This document shows, piece by piece, positions 15,546 through 23,517 of a stretch of DNA of 41,552 bases. A program made the position numbers and the translations under genes. The stretch is taken from contig JBBECF010000038.1 of the NCBI GenBank assembly GCA_040881945.1, positions 1 through 41,552 on the forward strand, read 5' to 3'. Each line of letters starts with the position of its first letter. The stretch's first letter is position 1. The notes beneath the pieces were generated by a model that made no database searches, had not been told where the DNA came from, and saw nothing but the letters and a program-made list of their open reading frames with translations. The DNA is from JBBECF01 sp040881945 (GTDB lineage: Bacteria > Pseudomonadota > Alphaproteobacteria > Dongiales > Dongiaceae).

Positions 15546-16159
15546 AGCAGCCCGAGCGCCTCGAGGTCGGCGCGCAGCGCCGGCGGCGCGCTGAATTGCA
15601 GCGCCGGCATGCCGAGGGCGCGGGCGGCGGTTACGTTGGCCGCCGAATCGTCGATGAAGAGCGTGCCGCTGGCGTCCAGGCCGCGGCTTTCGAGGAGATG
15701 CCGGTAGATGCGCGGGTCCGGCTTGCGCATCCCGATCTCGCCCGAGACCACGATGGCGTCGAACCAGGCGAGGAAGTCGAAGCGGCGGCGCGCGACGGGG
15801 AACTTCTCCGCCGACCAGTTGGTGAGCGCGGCGAGCGGCGTGCCGCGCGCCTTGAGCTCGGCCAGGATCGCGACGGTGCCGTCGATCGGGCCGGCCAGCA
15901 TCTCGTCCCAGCGGCGGTCGTAGGCGGCGATCATCTCGCCCTGCTCCGGGTGGCGGGCGACGAGCAGCGCGACGGCGTCGGCGAACGGCCGGCCGGCATC
16001 CTGCTCCTCGTTCCAGGCCGGGGTGCAGACGGTGTCGAGGAAACGCTCCATCGCCGCCGCGTCGCCGTCGAACAGCTTGCGATAAAGGTGACGCGGGTTC
16101 CAGTCGATCAGCACGCCGCCGAGGTCGAACACGACGGCGCGAACATCGGCGCCGCGCAT
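15542..16159 (-). CDS. HAD-superfamily hydrolase
   Basis: A 205-residue HAD hydrolase of the haloacid-dehalogenase/YihX type. Motif I FDLGGVLIDW has nucleophile D12; the usual second Asp is Gly, as in phosphatases and dehalogenases of the epoxide-hydrolase N-terminal subgroup. Motif II is LTNWS, motif III has Lys in MRKPDPRIY, and motif IV is FIDDSAANV. A helical cap (about 20-90) lies between motifs I and II. The gene overlaps argE by one base (TGATG) and abrB by four, so all three are translationally coupled. Substrate unknown; a small phosphorylated metabolite is most likely. Confidence 0.87.
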   Translation of the reverse strand: MRGADVRAVVFDLGGVLIDWNPRHLYRKLFDGDAAAMERFLDTVCTPAWNEEQDAGRPFADAVALLVARHPEQGEMIAAYDRRWDEMLAGPIDGTVAILAELKARGTPLAALTNWSAEKFPVARRRFDFLAWFDAIVVSGEIGMRKPDPRIYRHLLESRGLDASGTLFIDDSAANVTAARALGMPALQFSAPPALRADLEALGLL

Positions 16160-17337
16160 CACGCCCGCCGCGCGCAGACCCGGTCCATCAGCCGGCGCAG
16201 GAAGGCCTCGCACAGCGCCACCTGCTCGAGCGCCACGAACTCGTCGGGCTTGTGCGCCTGGTCGATGCTGCCGGGGCCGCAGATGATGGTCGGGATGCCG
16301 GCCTCCTGGAACAGCCCGGCCTCGGTGCCGAAGGCGACCTTGGCGACCGCGTTGGCGCCGGACAGCGCCTTGCCGAGCTGCACGATCTCGGCGTCCTCCG
16401 GCGTGTCGAGGCCGGGGAAGCTGGACAGCTCCTCCCAGGCGAAGCCGGTCTCGGGCGCGACCGCCTGCATCGCCGGCTGCAGCGTACCCTCGACGAAGCC
16501 GCGCAGTTCCGCGAACAGCGCGTCGGGGTCCTGGCCGGGCAGGTAGCGGAACTCGAAATCGAAGCTGCAGTCCCTGGGCACGATGTTGAGCGCGGTGCCG
16601 CCGTGCACGACGCCGGTATGGACCGTGGTGAAGGGGACATCGAAGGCGTCGTCGAACGGCCCCGCGCCGGCGATGCGGCGGCCCATGGCGCGCAGAAACG
16701 AAATCGCCTCGGCGGTGTATTCGACGGCGTTGACGCCGCGCGGCGTCAGCGAGGAATGGCACTCGTGCCCGCGCACCCGGCCGCGCACGCTCTTCTTGCC
16801 CTTGTGGGCGACGACCACCTTCATTTCGGTCGGCTCGCCGATGATGCAGGCGGTCGGGCGCACCGGCAGCGCCCGCAACTCGTCGAGCAGACGGCGCACA
16901 CCGACGCAGCCGATCTCCTCGTCGTAGGAGAAGGCGAAATGGATCGGCGTGTTCAGGCCGCGGCGCAGGAACTCCGGCGCCAGCGTCAGCAGAACGGCGA
17001 TGTAGCTCTTCATGTCGGCCGTGCCGCGACCGTAAAGCTGGCCGTCCTTCTCGGTCAGGCGCCACGGGTCCGTCGCCCACGCCTGGCCGTCGACTGGGAC
17101 CACGTCGGTGTGGCCGGACAGCACGATGCCCGGCCGGTCCGCCGGCCCGAGGGTGGCGTAGAGGTTCGCCTTCGTTTCGGTTTCGTCGCGCACCAGGCGC
17201 GATTCGATTCCGAGCTCGGCGAGAAGCTCGCGGATGAATTCGATGAGCTGCAGGTTGGAGTTGCGGCTGGTGGTGTCGAACGATACCAGCCGGCGGATCA
17301 TCTCGACGCAGTCGGGGGAGGGGCGCACGGGCTTCAC
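16159..17337 (-). CDS. argE: Acetylornithine deacetylase
   Basis: A 392-residue M20-family metallohydrolase that removes acetate from N2-acetylornithine in arginine synthesis. Visible zinc-site residues are H76 and D78 in SGHTDVVPVDG, D108 in GRGTADMK, catalytic/zinc E140-E141 in YDEEIGC, E168 in IGEPTEM, and a late His in CGPGSIDQAHKPDEF. The dimerisation lid (about 185-300) contains RGHECHSSLTPRGVNAVEYT. Length and motifs match the alphaproteobacterial ArgE type. It heads a coupled operon with a HAD hydrolase and an AbrB-family membrane protein. The related N-acyl amino-acid deacylases are the main alternative. Confidence 0.88.
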   Translation of the reverse strand: MKPVRPSPDCVEMIRRLVSFDTTSRNSNLQLIEFIRELLAELGIESRLVRDETETKANLYATLGPADRPGIVLSGHTDVVPVDGQAWATDPWRLTEKDGQLYGRGTADMKSYIAVLLTLAPEFLRRGLNTPIHFAFSYDEEIGCVGVRRLLDELRALPVRPTACIIGEPTEMKVVVAHKGKKSVRGRVRGHECHSSLTPRGVNAVEYTAEAISFLRAMGRRIAGAGPFDDAFDVPFTTVHTGVVHGGTALNIVPRDCSFDFEFRYLPGQDPDALFAELRGFVEGTLQPAMQAVAPETGFAWEELSSFPGLDTPEDAEIVQLGKALSGANAVAKVAFGTEAGLFQEAGIPTIICGPGSIDQAHKPDEFVALEQVALCEAFLRRLMDRVCARRA

Positions 17338-17441
17338 TCTTCCGGTTGGGGGGGCGGATGCCCCCTCGCGGTGCTACTATGGCTGACGGGCCGGGGGCGC
17401 GCCAAGGGGGCTTGGGGCGGCCGGCCGCGAAGGGATCGGCG

Positions 17442-18332
17442 GTGCGGTACACGATTCCCGACGTCCTGGTGCGTTACGATCCGGCGACGGACGAGGCGGC
17501 ACAAGCGCCGCTCGTCGTCGATTCGCCCCACAGCGGGTCGATCTATCCCGCGGATTTCCGGTTCGCGGCGCCGTTCGCGCTGCTGCGCCGGGCCGAGGAC
17601 GCCTTCGTCGACGAGCTGTTCGCCGGCGCGCCGCGGCATGGCGCCGCGCTGCTTGCGGCCCTGTTCCCGCGCAGCTATATCGACCCCAACCGGCACGAGG
17701 CCGAGATCGACCCGGCGCTGCTCGCCGAGCCGTGGCCGCACCCGGTTCGCGCCACGCGGCGCAGCGCCCGCGGCCGCGGTCTGGTGCGGCGGCTGGTCGG
17801 GCCCGACCTGGCGGTTTACGATCGGCGGCTCGGCGCCGCCGAGGTCGAGGCGCGCATCGCCCGCTGCCACCGGCCCTACCATGCCGAGCTCGCGGCCATG
17901 CTCGACCGCGCGCATCGCCGTTTCGGCGCCGTCTGGCACCTCGACTGCCATTCGATGCGGCCGACGGGCTGGGCGCGGGGGCGGGGCAGCCCGCGCGACG
18001 ATTTCGTGCTCGGCGACCGCCACGGCGCCACCTGCGAGCCCGAATTCACCGATCTTGTGTGCCGGTCGCTGGTCGGTCTCGGCTACAGCGTCGGCCTCAA
18101 CCGCCCGTTCAAGGGCGCGGAACTCGTGCGGCGTCACGGCCGGCCGGCCGCCGGCCGGCACAGCCTGCAGATCGAGATCAACCGCCGCCTCTACATGGAC
18201 CAGGGCCGGATCGAAAAGACTGCCGGCTTCGACCGTCTCGCGGCCGACATCGACCGGCTGATCGCCGTCGTCGCGGACCACGCCCGCGCCGGCACGGCCC
18301 GGGCTCAGTCCACCTCGCCGAGGCCCGAATAG
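17442..18332 (+). CDS. N-formylglutamate amidohydrolase
   Basis: About 296 residues, FGase family (PF05013). It hydrolyses N-formylglutamate or related N-formyl amino acids, for example the last step of one histidine-degradation route. Family blocks are VVDSPHSGSIYPADF, SYIDPNRHEAEIDP, WHLDCHSM, LGDRHGATCEP, NRPFKGAELVRRHG and LQIEINRRLYMD. I chose GTG 17442 because AAGGGA lies six bases upstream and the residue run begins just before the domain; ATG 17379 would add 21 Gly/Arg-rich residues and has no ribosome-binding site. Its last 28 bases overlap the convergent flavin-reductase gene. Confidence 0.85.
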   Translation: MRYTIPDVLVRYDPATDEAAQAPLVVDSPHSGSIYPADFRFAAPFALLRRAEDAFVDELFAGAPRHGAALLAALFPRSYIDPNRHEAEIDPALLAEPWPHPVRATRRSARGRGLVRRLVGPDLAVYDRRLGAAEVEARIARCHRPYHAELAAMLDRAHRRFGAVWHLDCHSMRPTGWARGRGSPRDDFVLGDRHGATCEPEFTDLVCRSLVGLGYSVGLNRPFKGAELVRRHGRPAAGRHSLQIEINRRLYMDQGRIEKTAGFDRLAADIDRLIAVVADHARAGTARAQSTSPRPE

Positions 18333-18790
18333 GCGCCGCGGAAATACAGCAGCGGCCGGCCGCTCGTCGTCGCCCGCATGCGCGTCACCTCGCCGACGAA
18401 GATGACGTGGTCGCCGCCGTCGTGGGTCGAACGGGTGCGGCACTCGAAATTGGCCAGCGCATCGGTGAGGATGGGGCAACCGGTGTCCCATACCTCATAG
18501 GCCAACCCGCCCCATTTGTCGGCAAGGGCGCGGGCGAAGGTGGCCGACAGCGCCTTCTGGTCGTCGCGCAGCACGTTGATGGCGAAGCAGCCGGCGTCCT
18601 CGAAGGCGCGCAAGCTGAAGGCGTTGCGGTTGAGGCTGAACAGAACCAGGGGCGGATCGAGCGAGACCGAGTTGAAGGAATTGGCGGTGACGCCGAGCAG
18701 GCTGCCGTCGCCGGCAACCGAGGTCACGACGGTGACACCGGTGGCGAAGCAGCCGAGCCCCTTGCGGAACTCGCCGCGGTCCAGAGTCAT
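18305..18790 (-). CDS. Flavin reductase-like, FMN-binding protein
   Basis: A 161-residue protein of the HpaC/RutF flavin-reductase family. The start at ATG 18790 gives the usual N terminus (EFRKGLGCFATGVTVVTS). Conserved flavin-binding blocks are GVTANSFNSVSLDPPLVLFSL, FAINVLRDDQ and a late HVIFVGEV. Such enzymes supply reduced FMN/FAD to a partner monooxygenase. No monooxygenase is adjacent, so its partner is unknown. GGAA lies close before the start. The 3' end overlaps the N-formylglutamate amidohydrolase by 28 bases. Confidence 0.85.
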   Translation of the reverse strand: MTLDRGEFRKGLGCFATGVTVVTSVAGDGSLLGVTANSFNSVSLDPPLVLFSLNRNAFSLRAFEDAGCFAINVLRDDQKALSATFARALADKWGGLAYEVWDTGCPILTDALANFECRTRSTHDGGDHVIFVGEVTRMRATTSGRPLLYFRGAYSGLGEVD

Positions 18791-18887
18791 CGGAATTTCC
18801 AATGGATCGCCCGCGCGCCCGTCACCGGTCGCGCACTCGCGCCTTGCCGTTGACGCCGGCACCGCCTTCCGAGCCGTGCGCCTCGTC

Positions 18888-18913
18888 GCGCGAACATCGC
18901 GCCATGTTCGCGC
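18888..18913 (-). terminator. 10-bp hairpin downstream of the cold-shock gene
   Basis: GCGCGAACAT and ATGTTCGCGC form a perfect 10-bp stem with a six-base loop. It lies 55 bases beyond the cold-shock stop and before the flavin-reductase start, so it could end the cold-shock transcript. No U-run follows, as often in GC-rich genomes. Confidence 0.45.
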
Positions 18914-18967
18914 CTCGGCCGTGTCCGTTCGCGCGCGGCCCGACCGGTTCCGCCGCCGGGCGGCGGG

Positions 18968-19288
18968 TCAGCGGTCGTGATCGCGCGGGCCGAACGGCCG
19001 TTTCGGCCGTGGCGCGCGCGGCGTCGCCGTGCTCGTGTCGAGATCGATGACGCGCAGCACCTGCACGCCCTTTCGCCCCTGGCCGACCTCGCAATGAATC
19101 GTCGAGCCCTCGGGCGCGTCCTGAAGGCCGGCCGATTTCAAGGCCGATATGTGCAGGAAAACGTCCGGCGAACCGTCGGCCGGGGAGACGAAGCCGAACC
19201 CCTTCTCCGGATTGAACCACTTCACGGTGCCGTGCAGTTCGGACGCGTCGCCGGCAACCGGACTAACGGACTCCTGTCGTTCGCTCAT
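18968..19288 (-). CDS. Cold-shock domain protein
   Basis: A 106-residue single cold-shock-domain protein. RNP1 is present in GTVKWFNPEKGFGFVSP and RNP2 in DVFLHISAL, so it binds single-stranded RNA/DNA as an RNA chaperone. A 15-residue N-terminal extension and a basic Pro/Arg tail (TPRAPRPKRPFGP) make it longer than the 70-residue CspA core, a pattern frequent in alphaproteobacteria. A hairpin at 19356-19375 lies in its presumed 5' leader. Whether it is cold-induced cannot be read from the sequence. Confidence 0.9.
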   Translation of the reverse strand: MSERQESVSPVAGDASELHGTVKWFNPEKGFGFVSPADGSPDVFLHISALKSAGLQDAPEGSTIHCEVGQGRKGVQVLRVIDLDTSTATPRAPRPKRPFGPRDHDR

Positions 19289-19355
19289 CGCGCAAACTCT
19301 GCTCTAGTGAAGTTGTGCGCGGCCATCCGCTCGTTCCGGCATCCGAAAACAGACC

Positions 19356-19375
19356 CCGCGAACGAAGGTTCGCGG
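19356..19375 (-). promoter_or_regulatory. 8-bp hairpin in the presumed cold-shock 5' leader
   Basis: CCGCGAAC and GTTCGCGG form an 8-bp stem with a four-base loop, about 68-87 bases upstream of the cold-shock start codon. Cold-shock mRNAs often carry structured leaders, so a role in expression is possible. Confidence 0.35.
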
Positions 19376-19518
19376 ATCCCGCACCGAACACCCCCCGCCC
19401 TGAACAGCCACGCGATAGATTGAGCGGCAAGGCGGAGAAATGCAAGTGCCGCTTTTGCCCTGGGCCGGGGCCGGCCGGCGGCGGCGGCCCTGCGTTCAGC
19501 CGGCCCGCGCGCCGCCGG

Positions 19519-20247
19519 TCATTTCCCGACCGCGGCCCGCTGCCGCGAGTGCCGCAACCGCAGGATATGGCTCTCGATTTCGCGCTCCACCTCGCTGCGG
19601 TCGCCCCGGGCAAGGGCGTCGCGCAGCGCGCGATGATGCCTGGGAATGTCCTCGGGCGGCGCGGTATCTTCCTCGATCTCCAGGTTGAACGAGATCCGCA
19701 TGTGGCGGGCGATCGTCTCCCACAGGGTGAGGATGATCTCGTTGCGCGAGGCGACGCAGACGGCGCGGTGAAACGCCAAGTCCGCCTTGGTGATGCCGTT
19801 CAGGTCGTTGCGAAGCGCCGCCTCCTCCATCGCTTCGACGATCCGGTCCAGCTCTCGGATTAGGCCCGGGTCGTCGGTATAGGCCGACGCGGCCTCGCCG
19901 AAGGCGATCCTCTCGATGGCAACTCGGGCGTTGGCGATTTGATCGACCTTGCTCATGTCGAAGGCGACGACGTGAGTGCTACGGTGGGGGGTGCTGACGA
20001 TGATCCCCTGCGCCTCGAGGATCTTCATCGCCTCGCGCACCGGGTTGCGGCTGACCCCGAGCTTCAGTGCGATATCGGAGTCGGTAACACGTTGCCCCGG
20101 TCGGATGGCGCCGGCCGCTACCGCCTCGACAATTTCATCGGCGACCTGCTGGGACAGCGGGGTGCGCGCCAGCCGGCTCAGTGCCGCGCCGCTCCGGGAC
20201 ATGGGGCCGCTGACGTGATTCGCCGTTGGGTTCCGCTGCTCTTCCAT
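19519..20247 (-). CDS. GntR-family regulator with FCD domain
   Basis: A 242-residue transcription factor starting at ATG 20247 behind AAGGGG. The winged helix-turn-helix (about 30-95) includes PLSQQVADEIVEAVAAGAIR, then LGVSRNPVREAMKILEAQGI. The FCD ligand-binding domain follows (about 105-235), with the metal-ligand histidines in FHRAVCVAS, RHHRALRDAL and SHILRL. This FadR-subfamily architecture commonly represses catabolic and TRAP-transporter operons until a carboxylate ligand binds. It is divergent from the TRAP cluster, with a matching palindrome (20313-20320) between them. Probably autoregulated and the control gene of 20618-25626. Confidence 0.92.
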   Translation of the reverse strand: MEEQRNPTANHVSGPMSRSGAALSRLARTPLSQQVADEIVEAVAAGAIRPGQRVTDSDIALKLGVSRNPVREAMKILEAQGIIVSTPHRSTHVVAFDMSKVDQIANARVAIERIAFGEAASAYTDDPGLIRELDRIVEAMEEAALRNDLNGITKADLAFHRAVCVASRNEIILTLWETIARHMRISFNLEIEEDTAPPEDIPRHHRALRDALARGDRSEVEREIESHILRLRHSRQRAAVGK

Positions 20248-20312
20248 CGGCCCCTTCGCATGCCATCCAATCGACGCCGGCGCCGATCGCCCGCGGACTG
20301 ATAATGTAGAAC

Positions 20313-20320
20313 TGTATACA
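20313..20320. promoter_or_regulatory. Probable GntR/FCD operator
   Basis: The perfect palindrome TGTATACA lies 66 bases upstream of the gntR start and 297 before dctP. FCD-type GntR regulators commonly bind cores of the TTGTATACAA kind. Its location between divergent genes fits control of both. Confidence 0.55.
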
Positions 20321-20394
20321 AGGCTATTGCGGACTTTACAACTTTGCATTATTGAGTACGGGTGTCGGGGGAAACCAGACCGACGATACGAAGG

Positions 20395-20451
20395 GGTTAC
20401 CAGTAACCGGAGGACTGCCGGCAGGTAGGGCCGCGCATGGCAGTGCGGCCC
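20395..20451 (+). promoter_or_regulatory. Cluster of inverted repeats in the long dctP leader
   Basis: The 370 bases between gntR and dctP contain no convincing gene. Inside are GGTTAC-CA-GTAACC (20395-20408), the palindrome CTGCCGGCAG (20415-20424), and GGGCCGC...GCGGCCC (20428-20434 with 20445-20451, ten-base loop). The first could be a second operator; as RNA the set would give successive hairpins in a leader of up to about 300 bases. CTGCC (20415-20419) could also pair with GGCAG at 20439-20443, offering an alternative fold. No known riboswitch signature was recognised. Confidence 0.4.
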
Positions 20452-20617
20452 GAGGAAAGCCCCGTAACGTTTGCATCTTGGAGGACCTTGCTGACCCAAC
20501 GCCTCGGCTCGGCTCCGCCGTTCGCGCCTCAGTCGGGCCCTGACGCCAATTCTCTCAATCACAGCCGAAGCGGCAGCCTCTAAGGCCGCACCAAATCGAG
20601 AATCAGAGGAGGAACCC

Positions 20618-21604
20618 ATGAAAAAGCCGAGTCTAGCCCTCGCGTCCGCGATACTTGCCGTGGCGATTGGGGGGCCGGCGATGGCCGCCGACATGACCTT
20701 CCGGGTCACCCACGAAATGGCGGCCCAGGACGCCATCAACATCGCGGCGGTGCGGTTCGCCGAGCGCATCGCCGAGCGCACGAACGGGGCGATCGAGGTG
20801 AAGATATTTCCCTCGGCCCAGCTCGGGCACGACAACGACATCCTCGAGCAGATCAAGCTCGGCGCCGATATGATCGTTATCACCAACCCGGGCGGGGCGG
20901 CGCCGGCCGAGGTGCCCGACCTGTCGGTCCTCGACGGTCCCTATCTCTTTGACGGCCTTGCCGATTACCGGAAGCTGGTCAAATCCGATTGGTTCAAATC
21001 GGTCTCGCAGCAGCTGGAGGAGAAGGCCGGCCTGAAGATCCTGGCGGCCAACTGGCTGTTCGGCGTCCGGCACATTCTCACCGACAAGCCGATCCGCACG
21101 CCGGACGACGTGAAGGGGCTCAAAATCCGCATCCCACCCCTCGAAATGTGGGTCGAGACCTTCAAGGCCCTCGAGGCGAACGCGCAGACGATCAATTTCG
21201 GCGAGGCCTACACGGCGCTCACCTCCGGCGTGGTCGATGCCGTCGAATCGCCGCTCGAATCGCTGTGGGCGGCGAAATTCTACGAGGTGAAGAAGGTGAT
21301 CTCCCTCACCGGTCACTTTACCAACTGGATCTCGCCGATCATGAGCGCCAAGGTCTTCAACGGACTGTCGCCGGACATCCAGAACATCCTGCTCGAGGAG
21401 GCCGAGATCGCGGGCGAGATCATCACCGCCCTCGCCCTCGATCGCGAGCAGGTCTTCCGCGAGAAGCTGGAAGGGGCCGGCGTCACCTTCGTCGCCGATG
21501 TCGACCGCGCGGCATTCAGCGAGAAATCCAAGGTGACTTACGCCCAGATCAAGCAGTGGACGCCCGGGCTCTACGAGATGGTCCGCGCGGCCATGGGCAA
21601 GTAG
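20618..21604 (+). CDS. dctP: TRAP transporter substrate-binding protein
   Basis: A 328-residue periplasmic binding protein of the DctP family, start behind GAGGAGG. Signal peptide ends GPAMAA. Family landmarks are FRVTHEMAAQDAINIAAVRF, FPSAQLGHDNDILEQIKLGA, the ligand-binding Arg region GLKIRIPPLEMW, and the NFGEAYTALTSGVVDAVESP block, where GVVDAVE is standard. It delivers a small, usually carboxylate-bearing substrate to DctQM. Ligand unknown. First gene of the GntR-controlled cluster, separated from dctQ by a strong hairpin. Confidence 0.93.
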   Translation: MKKPSLALASAILAVAIGGPAMAADMTFRVTHEMAAQDAINIAAVRFAERIAERTNGAIEVKIFPSAQLGHDNDILEQIKLGADMIVITNPGGAAPAEVPDLSVLDGPYLFDGLADYRKLVKSDWFKSVSQQLEEKAGLKILAANWLFGVRHILTDKPIRTPDDVKGLKIRIPPLEMWVETFKALEANAQTINFGEAYTALTSGVVDAVESPLESLWAAKFYEVKKVISLTGHFTNWISPIMSAKVFNGLSPDIQNILLEEAEIAGEIITALALDREQVFREKLEGAGVTFVADVDRAAFSEKSKVTYAQIKQWTPGLYEMVRAAMGK

Positions 21605-21619
21605 GCGGCGGATACGCAT

Positions 21620-21652
21620 GCGTACCGGAGGGCGGGAGGCCCTCCGGTACGC
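21620..21652 (+). terminator. 14-bp hairpin between dctP and dctQ
   Basis: GCGTACCGGAGGGC and its exact reverse complement enclose the loop GGGAG, starting 15 bases after the dctP stop. There is no U-run. A stem here would allow more binding protein than membrane subunits by partial termination or by protecting the upstream message from 3' decay, a common layout for ABC and TRAP binding-protein genes. Confidence 0.65.
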
Positions 21653-21699
21653 CCTCGACGCCGCTGGCTCTCGCCAACCGTTTCATCACGGGCGCCTCG

Positions 21700-22191
21700 A
21701 TGGACAAGGAACGCTCACGTCTGAGGGTCCTCGGCAACCTCGAGGAGCTGACCGCGGGCCTCGCCCTCGTCCTCGTTGTCATCATCACCCTCTACAATAT
21801 TTTCAACCGTTACGTTCTGGCGCGATCCGCGGTCTGGGCGCCCGAACTGGCCGGTTTCGTCTTCACCTGGGTCGTGTTCCTCGGTGCGAGCGCGGCATGG
21901 AAGCGGAACATGCACGTCAGCATCGGCGTCGTCGTCCGCTACCTCGGGCCCCGTACGAAAGCGGCGGTCGGCATTCTGGGCGATATCGTCCTCGTCGCCT
22001 TCCTCGCCTACGCCACGTATCTCGCCGTCAAGATCACGGTCTCCTCGCACTCCCGGCTGTCGCCGGTGATGCGGGTGCCGTTCAGCTACGTCTATGCCAG
22101 CGCCGCGCTCTCGTTTGGCCTCATGCTGCTGCGCCGATGTTTGGCTCTGGCACGGGCCCTGCGCCGGCCCGCCCTTTCCCCGGAGCCCTGA
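21700..22191 (+). CDS. dctQ: TRAP transporter small permease subunit
   Basis: A 163-residue DctQ-family protein with four transmembrane helices. Visible landmarks are LALVLVVIITLYNIFNRYVL, where NIFNRY matches the family, then W-x-x-E-x-A-x-F-x-x-x-W as WAPELAGFVFTWVVFLGAS, and the RNMHVSIGV block. It is obligatory for assembly of the large subunit. ATG 21700 is chosen as the family-typical N terminus (MDKERSRLRVLGNLEE); no strong ribosome-binding site is visible. The stop lies four bases before the dctM start. Confidence 0.9.
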   Translation: MDKERSRLRVLGNLEELTAGLALVLVVIITLYNIFNRYVLARSAVWAPELAGFVFTWVVFLGASAAWKRNMHVSIGVVVRYLGPRTKAAVGILGDIVLVAFLAYATYLAVKITVSSHSRLSPVMRVPFSYVYASAALSFGLMLLRRCLALARALRRPALSPEP

Positions 22192-22195
22192 GGCG

Positions 22196-23479
22196 GTGGA
22201 CTGGATCCCGGCCCTCGTGATGTTTGCCTTGTTCGCGGCCAACGTTCCCGTCGCCTTCGCGATCGCCATCGCCGCGCTGTCCTTCTTCATGATGACCCAG
22301 GGCACGCAGACCGAGGCCTTCATCCAGCGCCTCGTCAGCATCACCTACTCCTTCCCCCTGTTGGCCATACCGTTCTTCATCTTCCTCGGAGTCGCCATCA
22401 ATCACGGCGGCATGGGCCGACGCATCATGAACCTGGCGGACGTGTTGACCGGTCACATGGTCGGTGGACTGGCGCAGGTGAACGTGGTGCTTTCCCTGCT
22501 CATGGCCGGAATGACGGGCTCGTCCGTGGCGGAAGCCGCCATGGAGAGCCGGATTCTGGTCCCGGAGATGACGCGAAGAGGCTATGACAAGGCCTTCGCT
22601 GCCGCCGTCACCGCCTGCTCGGCCCTGATCGCGACCATGATCCCGCCGAGCATCGGGCTCATTCTCTACGGCATACTCGCCGACGTTTCGATCGGGCGGC
22701 TGTTCGTGGCCGGCATCGTTCCCGGAGTATCGATGTGCGTCGCCCTGATGCTGGTCGTGAAACTCGTATCCAGGCGCCGCGGGTACATTCCCTCGCGGGC
22801 GCAAAAGGCCTCCTTCAAAGAGGTGGCAATCGCGAGTCGGGACGCCTCCTGGGCGCTCGTGATCCCATTCGGAATCGTCGGCGGGATGCGCGCCGGCGTC
22901 TTCACGCCGACCGAGGTCGGCGCGGTCGCCGCCGTCTACGCCGCGTTCGTCGGCATGTTCGTCTATCGCGAGCTCGACTGGCGAAAACTCGTCGAGACCG
23001 TCCTCGAAACGGTTCTCCTGACCAGCGTCGTGATGATGATCATCAGCGCCGCCAACAGTCTCGGATTCTATCTGGCGTGGCAGGAAGTCCCGATGCGGGC
23101 CGCGCAGTGGGTGCTCGCCGTCAGCAACGACCCCAACGTCTTCCTCATCCTGTTCAACGTCTTCGTCCTCGTCCTCGGGATGTTCATGGACGGCGCCATG
23201 ATCCTCGTCCTTCTCACGCCGCTCCTCGTTCCGATCATCCATTTCTACGGCATCGACCCGGTGCAGTTCGGCGTCCTCTTCATGCTCAACCTCGAGATCG
23301 GCGCCGTGACCCCGCCGGTCGGCATCGTCATGTACACCACCATTTCGATCGTCGACGTCCCGATGGAACGCTACACCCGGGAGGCGTTGCCGCTGTTCGC
23401 GGCGCTCATCGCCGTGCTGCTGCTGCTCACCTTCGTGCCGGCCTTGAGCCTGACGCTGCCCAACCTGCTGTTTGACTGA
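22196..23479 (+). CDS. dctM: TRAP transporter large permease subunit
   Basis: A 427-residue DctM protein with about twelve helices that carries the sodium-coupled transport path. It starts at GTG 22196 (VDWIPALVMFALFAANVPVA), four bases after dctQ, probably by translational coupling. Conserved blocks include SFPLLAIPFFIFLG, LLMAGMTGSSVAEAA, SALIATMIPPSIGLILYG, FTPTEVGAVAAVYA and NLEIGAVTPPVG. Length is exactly as expected. With DctP and DctQ it forms a complete importer of the solute degraded by the enzymes that follow. Confidence 0.94.
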   Translation: MDWIPALVMFALFAANVPVAFAIAIAALSFFMMTQGTQTEAFIQRLVSITYSFPLLAIPFFIFLGVAINHGGMGRRIMNLADVLTGHMVGGLAQVNVVLSLLMAGMTGSSVAEAAMESRILVPEMTRRGYDKAFAAAVTACSALIATMIPPSIGLILYGILADVSIGRLFVAGIVPGVSMCVALMLVVKLVSRRRGYIPSRAQKASFKEVAIASRDASWALVIPFGIVGGMRAGVFTPTEVGAVAAVYAAFVGMFVYRELDWRKLVETVLETVLLTSVVMMIISAANSLGFYLAWQEVPMRAAQWVLAVSNDPNVFLILFNVFVLVLGMFMDGAMILVLLTPLLVPIIHFYGIDPVQFGVLFMLNLEIGAVTPPVGIVMYTTISIVDVPMERYTREALPLFAALIAVLLLLTFVPALSLTLPNLLFD

Positions 23480-23517
23480 GCCGGGGAAGAGCGGGGGATG
23501 TCGATAGGACTTCAATC

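Noticed and set aside
20395..20475. Possible RNase P RNA or known riboswitch in the dctP leader
   Set aside because: A GAGGAAAG word and GC-rich stems recall RNase P RNA, but the following conserved bases and the remaining helices are absent. No cobalamin, TPP, glycine or c-di-GMP signature was found.
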